Source: Niabella beijingensis
GTDB lineage: Bacteria > Bacteroidota > Bacteroidia > Chitinophagales > Chitinophagaceae
NCBI RefSeq assembly: GCF_020034665.1
Contig: NZ_JAIQDI010000002.1
Location: forward strand, 1,550,001-1,614,000
Reading direction: 5' to 3'
Length of the DNA stretch: 64,000 bases
Below are positions 25,028-32,028 of the stretch, one piece after another. The position numbers were made by a program, and so were the translations under genes. Under the pieces are notes generated by a model. It did no database searches. It had not been told where the DNA came from and saw nothing but the letters and a program-made list of their open reading frames with translations. Each line of letters starts with the position of its first letter. Position 1 is the stretch's first letter.

Positions 25028-26050
25028 ATGACTATTAATGAAATTCAAATTTTTAAAATAAACCTTGAAGAAGAACAAGTTGAGTTTATTGACTCAACAA
25101 CTTATGGGAATGAATTGGTTGAATATCTTAAAGAATTATTTGGAACTATAATTGCAGGCAGTAGCGGGCGACAATTTCTTTTCGAAAGAGAAACGACAGA
25201 AGTGCGAGCACAAATATCAAGAATTAATAGGGGAGAAGACTTTGTTGATATTGCAAAAATTATTGCAGATAGGCTTATGTCTGTTGAATTTGACGCTCAA
25301 CAAAGAATGATCAAATTGGGAATTTTAATTCAAAAGGGAATCTTGGTTCAGGCCAAAATAGAGGAAGATGGGCAAAATAAGTTCATAATTTGCAAAGCAG
25401 ATCATAATGAGTTTCTAAATGAAATTGACTATAGTTTATCTCGCGGGTTACCCGTAAAGAAAAAGGCATTTAAAGCTTTTGTTTGTAACTTATATCCAGA
25501 GGATACAATAAGCGATATATTGGTGTATGATACAAATCCAAGTGACACTAAATATTGGTGGAAAGATCTTTTGGAATTAAGTATGGTGTATTCTGATGAA
25601 GATAATACTGAAAGGGCGTTTGCCGCAATTGACAAGTCCGTATTTGCAAAAATTAAAAAAGAATATCCCCAAGATTATACATATTTGAGGAATAGTGCTG
25701 TTCGGTATTTTCGTTCTAAGAATCGCTTTGAAATGCAAGATTTTTTAGATAATGTCGTGGGAGACTATGAGCCATGCGACGCCGGACTAAGGGTGGATGA
25801 TTTGAAGGTCAAGATCAGAGATTTACCTACAAAACAACGTTCCCCGTTTGACAGTCAATTTAATATTATAAGAGATAAAATAAAAGCAAAGTTTCTTAAT
25901 ACGGTTAAACTCACTCCGGAAATAGATCTTCATATTAAAGGAGATTTTGCAGATAATACTATTCTTGCTGAAGAAGGTTTGGACGGACAGAAGTATGTAA
26001 AGATTAAATCTGATGAGGGATATCGTTATTTTAAAAGTCAACAACAATGA
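25028..26050 (+). CDS. Possible nucleoid-associated (NdpA/NA37-like) protein
   Basis: I choose ATG 25028 (MTINEIQIF); the longer frame starts at TTG 25019. The product is 340 residues. The middle (DIAKIIADRLMSVEFDAQQRM, LGILIQKGILVQAKIEEDGQ, FIICKADHNEFLNEIDY) resembles the bacterial nucleoid-associated protein family, where this part forms a beta-rich fold, but overall similarity is remote by eye. No catalytic motif or membrane segment is evident. Its stop overlaps the start of the next gene by 4 nt (ATGA), so the two are made together. A DNA-binding or sensor role is inference. Very AT-rich. Confidence 0.5.
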   Translation: MTINEIQIFKINLEEEQVEFIDSTTYGNELVEYLKELFGTIIAGSSGRQFLFERETTEVRAQISRINRGEDFVDIAKIIADRLMSVEFDAQQRMIKLGILIQKGILVQAKIEEDGQNKFIICKADHNEFLNEIDYSLSRGLPVKKKAFKAFVCNLYPEDTISDILVYDTNPSDTKYWWKDLLELSMVYSDEDNTERAFAAIDKSVFAKIKKEYPQDYTYLRNSAVRYFRSKNRFEMQDFLDNVVGDYEPCDAGLRVDDLKVKIRDLPTKQRSPFDSQFNIIRDKIKAKFLNTVKLTPEIDLHIKGDFADNTILAEEGLDGQKYVKIKSDEGYRYFKSQQQ

Positions 26051-27573
26051 CATTCTTGAAGGATTTTTTGTCAGATGTATTTCCTAATTCTCAGTTAGTA
26101 GAGGCTGAGGAAAACGACCAGATATTTAGGACACAATTTGTGTCGTCGGAATATAACTCCAAGAATTCTGCTGAATTGCAGACGTATTTTAATTTTCTAA
26201 GTGACCGAGATAACCTTCATTTATCTATTGTTTTTGGAAATGCCGATGCAATAGTTTTTCAATCAGAAAGAGCGGACTTTGATACATTGTGTAAAAGCTT
26301 AGAAGATGAGTCGCTATACCTAGAAGATGGGGAGTCTATAACAATAGATATTATTATTAATAAATTAGTTCGAGACACGGTATGTAGTATTTATGATATA
26401 GATACATTTGTTAAAACTATTGGACAAGTAGATGCAAATCAATTTTTCTCTATTTTTTCAAGACTATTAACTTCTGACAGATGTGTGAATTTTAAAGTTT
26501 TTAACCTTGATTTTACTTTTTATAGTTCTTCTATTTCATTTAGTTCACTTGAATCTGATTTTAAGTTGCTAGGCCATACAAGACGAGATGAACAATTTGA
26601 AGCCTTTGTAGCGCATTGTCATTTTACAAATATTGAAAATTTTAGGCTTCTGCCTAGTGATTTCAAATTACTTGATCCTTCTAAGGTAAGAAGAGATCTT
26701 AACGAAATTTTTGAACGATATTTAAACTTGCTTTCAATAATATCTTTGTTTGATATTACATCTGTTAAAGGAGATGTCGTTGAATTTAAAATCAATGGAT
26801 ATAAATCAATTAAAGGTATTGCTAAAATCTCGGAGTTAGTCGGTAATGGGTATGCTGAATATCACGAGATTTTTGAATGGGTATACACAGGTGGTAATCT
26901 TAGTGATAAGATAGGGCTTGCAAGAAATATTATATCGCTACATTTTATTGAAAATGGTAAGCTTAAGTTGCAAGGGCATCCTTTTCAATCCGTAAAATCA
27001 AGTTATAAGGTCTATGAGCGACAGAATATTAAACAGTATATTGAGATAAGAAATAAGATTGCTGACCAGTTAATTGATTTTAATAATAGAGCCAATAAGG
27101 TAATAGAAACATTCGCAAGTGGTTTTCAGAAAAGTGCACTAGCTTTAGTTACCTTCTATTTTTCTGCAATTGCAATAAAAGTTCTAGGTAGTGGAAATTT
27201 TGTTAATGTTTTTACTTTTGATATGACAATTCTTTCAGTTAGTTTTCTGGCAGGATCATTTATTTATTTTTTAGTAGCAAGGTGGGAGGTGAAAGAGCAG
27301 CGCAAAAGATTTATTGCAAGCTATGAAAACTTAAAGGTTCGATATACAGATCTTTTGGAAAAAGAGGATATACAACGGATATTAATTAATGATAAAGATT
27401 TTAATGGAGATGTAAAATTCATCAATGATAAATTGAAAAATTATACCAAACTATGGCTTTCTTTTTTAGGAATACTATTACTTGCAACTTTATTCCTTTT
27501 TGCCATATATCATTTTTCAAAATTAAATACTCTTTTTATTTGGGGTGCCTTGTTTTCAAATATGTGTATATGA
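26047..27573 (+). CDS. Unknown protein with C-terminal membrane segments
   Basis: This 508-residue protein has a soluble, acidic region of about 355 residues followed by hydrophobic segments near 360-382 (SALALVTFYFSAIAIKVLG), 393-416 (MTILSVSFLAGSFIYFLVA) and 467-488 (LWLSFLGILLLATLFLFAIY), with a weaker one at the very end. There is no signal peptide. I do not recognise the soluble part. It overlaps the preceding gene by 4 nt, so the pair is an operon. A sensor plus membrane effector is a common layout in phage defence, but this is inference from architecture and position only. Confidence 0.6.
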   Translation: MTFLKDFLSDVFPNSQLVEAEENDQIFRTQFVSSEYNSKNSAELQTYFNFLSDRDNLHLSIVFGNADAIVFQSERADFDTLCKSLEDESLYLEDGESITIDIIINKLVRDTVCSIYDIDTFVKTIGQVDANQFFSIFSRLLTSDRCVNFKVFNLDFTFYSSSISFSSLESDFKLLGHTRRDEQFEAFVAHCHFTNIENFRLLPSDFKLLDPSKVRRDLNEIFERYLNLLSIISLFDITSVKGDVVEFKINGYKSIKGIAKISELVGNGYAEYHEIFEWVYTGGNLSDKIGLARNIISLHFIENGKLKLQGHPFQSVKSSYKVYERQNIKQYIEIRNKIADQLIDFNNRANKVIETFASGFQKSALALVTFYFSAIAIKVLGSGNFVNVFTFDMTILSVSFLAGSFIYFLVARWEVKEQRKRFIASYENLKVRYTDLLEKEDIQRILINDKDFNGDVKFINDKLKNYTKLWLSFLGILLLATLFLFAIYHFSKLNTLFIWGALFSNMCI

Positions 27574-27644
27574 TTTAATCAAAAAGAATCAGAATATCTT
27601 TTTTTGCTAATATTCTTTCTTCAAATAATATAAGCGCGCAATAA

Positions 27645-28871
27645 ATGCCTATTGATTTTTTTAAGCAGAAGAATGAAATAATTTTACGATATATACCCGA
27701 CATTGGAGGTGATTGGATCGATAAAGAGTTTGAAAAAGGCAAGCCTGTAACCATTAAGAAGACCTTTACATTTAATCAATCAGATCTTGTCGATAATGAG
27801 GAGATTCGAAATGACAGTGCAGTTGCTTTGCACTTTGGACCTGAATTTGTTTACGATTTTGTTTTTGCTACTAGGTTAAAAAACGGATATTATAAAGTAA
27901 AAAATGGAGTATTAATAGACGATATTGATGTTTTTATTGATGAAAACGTAGAATTAGCCGAAAAGTATTTTGTTACAGACTTAAAGATGTCTATTGTTAA
28001 AATTGTCTCTGGATTGACTACTAATGATTTCTACATTGGAGGTGGACATCCATTTGCTATTTCTGTGGAGGTATATGAGGATATTATTAGACAATTTCCT
28101 TCTTATTATGAAAGAATTAAATATACTGAGGCTCGAGTGGCTTCCGTATTGCGAAATTATCTGGATGAAGTAAAAGATGCTGAGAAGCAATATACTAGTT
28201 ATTTAAATAATAAACTCGAAGTACATTCTAGTGGATTAGTCGAAAGCTTTAAAGCGTATGAGATAGATAAGTATAATCGAATTCTAGCCCGTTTAAAAAA
28301 GATTTTAGCTGATGAAGATTCTTATAGTGAGAAACAGTGGCAGTCCGAAATTTTAGAAATTATTTTATTGATTTATCCGAAATATATTTTGGCGTTTCGG
28401 GAGGTTGAAATAAAAAAGCAGATTGTAGGAATATCAGGTAGTAAATTTTTAGATTTTCTTTTAGTTGACAGTAATGGTAATGTAGATATTTTGGAAATCA
28501 AGAAGCCATTTGGTAATGCAATAATGACCAAGGCAAAACATAGAGATAATCATATTCCTCTTAAAGAATTATCTGGCACAGTTATGCAAATTGAAAAGTA
28601 TATATATTATCTTAATCGATGGGGAATGCATGGTGAAGCAGCGATAACGAAAAAGTATGAAAATAAGCTGCCTAAAGGGTTTTTAATAAAAATTACCAAT
28701 CCGAGCGGAATTATTATAATGGGAAGAGAAATTGGATTGACAAATGATCAGCTTCAAGATTTTGAGGTTGTTAAAAGGAAATATAAGAACATTGTAGATA
28801 TTATTACCTACGATGATTTACTAAGAAGGCTCAAGTTTGTAATTGAACAGTTAGGAAATAATTCTATTTGA
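27645..28871 (+). CDS. sduA: Shedu-type (DUF4263) nuclease SduA
   Basis: This 408-residue protein has a C-terminal nuclease domain of the Shedu type: YSEKQWQSEILEIILLIYPKYI, then GSKFLDFLLVDSNGNVDILEIKKP (near 265-287) and MQIEKYIYYLNRWG. The D of FLDFLL and the E-x-K of LEIKKP fit the active site. The N-terminal half is variable in Shedu and may sense the infection trigger. Shedu is normally a single-gene system. It starts 71 nt after the membrane protein gene, so co-transcription with that pair is possible. Confidence 0.82.
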   Translation: MPIDFFKQKNEIILRYIPDIGGDWIDKEFEKGKPVTIKKTFTFNQSDLVDNEEIRNDSAVALHFGPEFVYDFVFATRLKNGYYKVKNGVLIDDIDVFIDENVELAEKYFVTDLKMSIVKIVSGLTTNDFYIGGGHPFAISVEVYEDIIRQFPSYYERIKYTEARVASVLRNYLDEVKDAEKQYTSYLNNKLEVHSSGLVESFKAYEIDKYNRILARLKKILADEDSYSEKQWQSEILEIILLIYPKYILAFREVEIKKQIVGISGSKFLDFLLVDSNGNVDILEIKKPFGNAIMTKAKHRDNHIPLKELSGTVMQIEKYIYYLNRWGMHGEAAITKKYENKLPKGFLIKITNPSGIIIMGREIGLTNDQLQDFEVVKRKYKNIVDIITYDDLLRRLKFVIEQLGNNSI

Positions 28872-28943
28872 TAATATTTCTAATCAACCGCAAAAAAAGT
28901 CATTCCTTAAAAGTTTGCTGCTCATGCTTCGATGATTTGCAAA

Positions 28944-29951
28944 TTATCTAAATAATAATTCAAATCCATTTTCATAAGTTTTAATACGTATATCAAGCCA
29001 GTTTTTGAACCCCTTAATTCGATCTAAAAGGATGTTAAACCTAAGTTTTGAATTTAAATTATTTTCAATTTTAATTGAATTCGATCGAAATTCGTAGTTT
29101 AAGTTTTTCATTATATATTCATCAGTATAGCCGGAATTACGAAATGCTTTTAACGGTTCAATTGTATCGACGACACCTAAAATGTAGAAAAGTGGAAAAT
29201 CGGCAAATTTTACTGGTTGGAAATTCAACATTTCCGTTAGTTTATATTCTTTACATATTTCGTCCGGTTGTAGCCATATATTATGCAGAGATATAGCGTT
29301 GCCGGCAACTTTATAATCTTTTTCTAATGCTTTACCCCAGAAAAGATTGTCTTCGTTTAGCCGTTTTTTCTGACGCCTGATTTTTATTAGTCTATCGTAT
29401 AGCAACATACCGCCTAAAATCCCGTGGTCAACAACTCCAAGATGTTTTCTTACGAAAAAGAAATAGTTTTTTCTTAGTTTGTGGAGTTGCTCACAGTGTT
29501 CAAATTTAGCATTAAGCAAATTGTGTTTTATATTAAATCTAGCTATTAAGTCATCAATATTCGATATCTCCTGCAATTCACTTTTGGCTTCCATTTGGTA
29601 TGCACTATCGTGAAAAAGCGCTATAAGAAACCAGATAAATGGGAAGGCGCTATACCCTGGATCGTGATCTTTCAATATATATTTTTTATGAAAGGAAGTT
29701 TTGAAATATAGTAATACCCCCATAAAAAAAACGGAACATATATGATTGGGAAGACGTAAATTATCAATATCGATTTGACTCAATTTGAAAACTTGCTCCT
29801 TACCACTTTTTCTGAAGTAGCTGGATATAAATTCATTATAATTGGTATTATCAATGAACGGGTTATTAAATGTAATAACTTCGTTTAAATCAAAATAATA
29901 GTTCCATTGAGGTACTGGGGTATTATAGACTAGTTCATATAAACTTTTCAT
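28944..29951 (-). CDS. HD-domain protein, probable phosphohydrolase
   Basis: This 335-residue protein has the layout of an HD domain: H70 (LPNHICSVFF), H114-D115 (IALFHDSAYQ), D175-H176 (GVVDHGILGG) and H223 (AISLHNIW). HD enzymes hydrolyse phosphoester bonds in nucleotides or nucleic acids. There is no signal peptide or clear membrane span. It lies downstream of the second XRE copy on the same strand, with a 210-bp gap that contains a 'GGGCGTGCCC' element. AT-rich, like the other island genes. Role in defence is inferred from location. Confidence 0.65.
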   Translation of the reverse strand: MKSLYELVYNTPVPQWNYYFDLNEVITFNNPFIDNTNYNEFISSYFRKSGKEQVFKLSQIDIDNLRLPNHICSVFFMGVLLYFKTSFHKKYILKDHDPGYSAFPFIWFLIALFHDSAYQMEAKSELQEISNIDDLIARFNIKHNLLNAKFEHCEQLHKLRKNYFFFVRKHLGVVDHGILGGMLLYDRLIKIRRQKKRLNEDNLFWGKALEKDYKVAGNAISLHNIWLQPDEICKEYKLTEMLNFQPVKFADFPLFYILGVVDTIEPLKAFRNSGYTDEYIMKNLNYEFRSNSIKIENNLNSKLRFNILLDRIKGFKNWLDIRIKTYENGFELLFR

Positions 29952-30008
29952 AAGCGGTTTTTTGTTTTTTAGGAGTTCTTCTTTTAATCTTATTTCTTCT
30001 TTCCCTTC

Positions 30009-30152
30009 GCGTGAGGGATAGCAGCGGCATCCTTTTGTGGAGCCCTTCGGCAGGGCTCAGGGCAGGCTGGGCGGAGCAAAAGATATAGCGGATAGCCCGA
30101 CCGCTGCTGTGCGTCTGCCCCTTGTGCGCTGGCAGGGCAGGGGGCACGCCCT
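30009..30152 (-). repeat. 'GGGCGTGCCC' intergenic element, copy e
   Basis: Reverse-oriented copy. On the minus strand it begins AGGGCGTGCCCCCTGCCC, has GGTCGGGCTATCCGC, then arms ATATCTTTTG and CAAAAGGATGCC around a CAGCCTGCCCTGAGCC-type insert, and ends CTATCCCTCACGCG. It starts about 10 nt after the stop codon of XRE copy 2, as copy a does with the XRE remnant. Confidence 0.65.
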
Positions 30153-30161
30153 GATAAAAAA

Positions 30162-30587
30162 TTACTTCGTTGGTATTAGTTTTTTTAATTCGGCCATCAT
30201 TTCATCTTTTTCTTTTAGCATGCGTTCATATAAGGCAATTTTTTCCTCGTGTAGTTTTATTATTTGTTCTACTGGATTAATAGTTGAATTATAAAAAACA
30301 GAAGCAGGCTGATTACAGTTATCAAATGTATTAGAAATAATATTCACAGCATTTTCTTCGTCAAAATTCTGGATGGCTTCGGCGGGTATTTTAAGGGCGG
30401 CGGAGATCTGTTGCAGCAGGGCGGCATCGATGGTTTGTTTTTGCTCCAGCAGGGAAATTTTTTGCTGGTTCCAGTCATCGCCCAGATCGGCAGCCAGGGC
30501 ATCCTGCTTGATGCCCAGCATTTCGCGAAAACGCTTTACATTACGGCCTTCGTGTATCTTTTTCTCCATAGCATCTGTATTTGTCAT
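30162..30587 (-). CDS. XRE-family HTH regulator, copy 2
   Basis: This 141-residue paralogue of the 16596-17015 gene has an identical first 80 residues, including the whole HTH, and a different linker (NTFDNCNQPASVFYNSTINP) before a related coiled coil (KLHEEKIALYERMLKEKDEMM). Because the DNA-binding halves are the same, both proteins should bind the same operators. It precedes the HD-domain gene on the same strand. The sharp change from identity to divergence inside the gene points to gene conversion or recombination. Confidence 0.85.
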   Translation of the reverse strand: MTNTDAMEKKIHEGRNVKRFREMLGIKQDALAADLGDDWNQQKISLLEQKQTIDAALLQQISAALKIPAEAIQNFDEENAVNIISNTFDNCNQPASVFYNSTINPVEQIIKLHEEKIALYERMLKEKDEMMAELKKLIPTK

Positions 30588-30616
30588 AGGTTCAAATTTA
30601 GGGTGAATAAACGAAA
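30358..30616. repeat. 259-bp identical tract, second copy
   Basis: Identical to 16786-17044, same orientation. Recombination between the two would remove or invert nothing but delete the 13.6 kb between them. Confidence 0.85.
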
Positions 30617-30765
30617 CAGGGTTCCTTTATAAAGATACGTAAAATACAGGGGTAAATAACAGGTCGGGGCCGGTATTTTACACACCGGCAATGTTGCATA
30701 CAGGGCGGCGGCGGGGTACCTTGGTGCGGATAAAAAACCCAATGGATCACCTAAAAAAAACAACC

Positions 30766-31440
30766 ATGATAACAGAACTACCCCAGGACCCTTTTGATAC
30801 GGCGTGCTGGAGCAGCGGCCCTTTTAACGATGCGCGGCGGGTATTTGCCGAAGTATTTTCTCACAAGGAAATTAAGGAGCTGCGACGGGAAGTAAGGCGG
30901 ATTGGCACGTATGCGTTTTCTGAAAAGCTCTACAAAAAAGAGGCGCCTTGCGATGTGCTGCTGGACATGAAAGTGGTACGCTCCGCACTGGCGGCGGCGC
31001 ATGCGCTAAGGGCGGCCAGTGGCGCGGAGCTTACACCTGCAACGGAGCCGGTGGTGGTGCGCCTGGTGGACTATTGCTGCGGCGGGGGGAAGCCGGATGC
31101 CTGGGGCGATTTTCCGCGCAGCTTAACGATAAAGGAGTATCACCATCCGTACGGGGTGTTTGCAACGTTGTTCCGCCAGGGGAGCTTGCAGCGCTGGGTG
31201 CGGGACTGGGAGGCGCTGGTGGAGGCGGCCCTTACGCCGGGTGATGCGGGGTTGCGGCTGAACGTGATTCCCCTTTGTATAGGCCTGACCAAGCTGCTGG
31301 AAGCGGCGCACCTGATATGGGTGCGGGAGGGGGGCGGTGGCATAAAACCGACCGGAGGCGGGGGAAAGGACGCGTCTGCAGATGGCGCACCGGGCGCTGC
31401 TGTGGCGGGGTCGGCAGGGAAACGGAAGAAGGGGATGTGA
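30766..31440 (+). CDS. Hypothetical GC-rich protein
   Basis: Starts at 30691 and 30742 are possible; I prefer ATG 30766 (MITELPQDPFDTACW), which gives about 224 residues and follows a purine-rich stretch. The protein reads WSSGPFNDARRVFAEVFSHKEIKELRREVRRIGTYAFSEKLYKK, then an alanine-rich segment, and ends in a glycine-rich, low-complexity tail (GGGGIKPTGGGGKD) with basic KRKK. I do not recognise a domain. It is much richer in GC than the AT-rich genes to its left and marks the right edge of the island. Confidence 0.5.
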   Translation: MITELPQDPFDTACWSSGPFNDARRVFAEVFSHKEIKELRREVRRIGTYAFSEKLYKKEAPCDVLLDMKVVRSALAAAHALRAASGAELTPATEPVVVRLVDYCCGGGKPDAWGDFPRSLTIKEYHHPYGVFATLFRQGSLQRWVRDWEALVEAALTPGDAGLRLNVIPLCIGLTKLLEAAHLIWVREGGGGIKPTGGGGKDASADGAPGAAVAGSAGKRKKGM

Positions 31441-31449
31441 GGGGGGCTT

Positions 31450-31560
31450 GTGATGCTGAGCCGGACGCCTGTCCGCCGTGGAGGGAAGCGGGATGTTTGT
31501 TGCGCTTTGACGGGCCAGCCCGACCGGCACGGGCGGGCTCAGGGTGACAGGGGGAGCGGC
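31450..31560. repeat. REP-like repeats with palindromic inserts
   Basis: GATGCTGAGC...CCTGTCCGCCGTGG...GAAGCGGGATG is a degenerate version of the hairpin at 22813-22858. Next to it, reversed, is CCTGAGCCCGCCCGTGCCGG (31516-31552), related to the palindrome inside the 154-bp array units. Confidence 0.5.
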
Positions 31561-31580
31561 TGTGCTTCAATTTATGTCCC

Positions 31581-31759
31581 GAGCCTATGGCTCTCTGTTC
31601 TGTAATATCCTCTTGTACTGCGAACTTCAGTTCGCAGTTGCTGGTTGGCCGAGGCGATGCCTCTTGCCCTTCGGATGAAGCGCCGGTTATCCGTAAGTTC
31701 GCTAATAGCCGGCAGCAATTTTATGCGGCGGAAGATCGCAGCGGTTTGCGGTCTTTTTT
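31581..31759 (+). ncRNA. Hairpin-rich stretch ending in a terminator; candidate small RNA
   Basis: Successive perfect short hairpins are seen: GAGCC-TAT-GGCTC (31581), CTGCGAACT with AGTTCGCAG (31618-31637), GAGGC-GAT-GCCTC, and CTTC-GGAT-GAAG. Then AGATCGCA with TGCGGTCT (31733-31754) runs into six T, a standard terminator on the plus strand. The nearest upstream gene ends 140 nt earlier. It may be a structured RNA or a decayed repeat cluster; no family was recognised. From 31760 to 32028 I see only AT-rich leader DNA. Confidence 0.35.
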
Positions 31760-32028
31760 GAAAAGATTGTAAAAGCAGAGCAGAAGTTTGTGGGATACCA
31801 GTGATCATTAAGATTGTATCAACAGTTCGGGCAGAAGACCCGGATAAAGAAATGACCGCTGCAACAGATGCCGGATGAAATAAACAGACGGATCCGGCGT
31901 TCATGATGAATAAATCGGGAGTTGGAGCTGTAAAGTTTGGAGGATCCGATAAAAATATGTATCTATGTATGTACAAATAAATAATACAGCATTTTTAGAA
32001 ACAGATTTTTATTGATAACCATTAAATT

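Noticed and set aside
31123..31976. Several frames at the island edge (31123-31530, 31572-31976)
   Set aside because: Low-complexity or repeat-derived translations; the DNA is better explained by REP-like repeats and a hairpin cluster.
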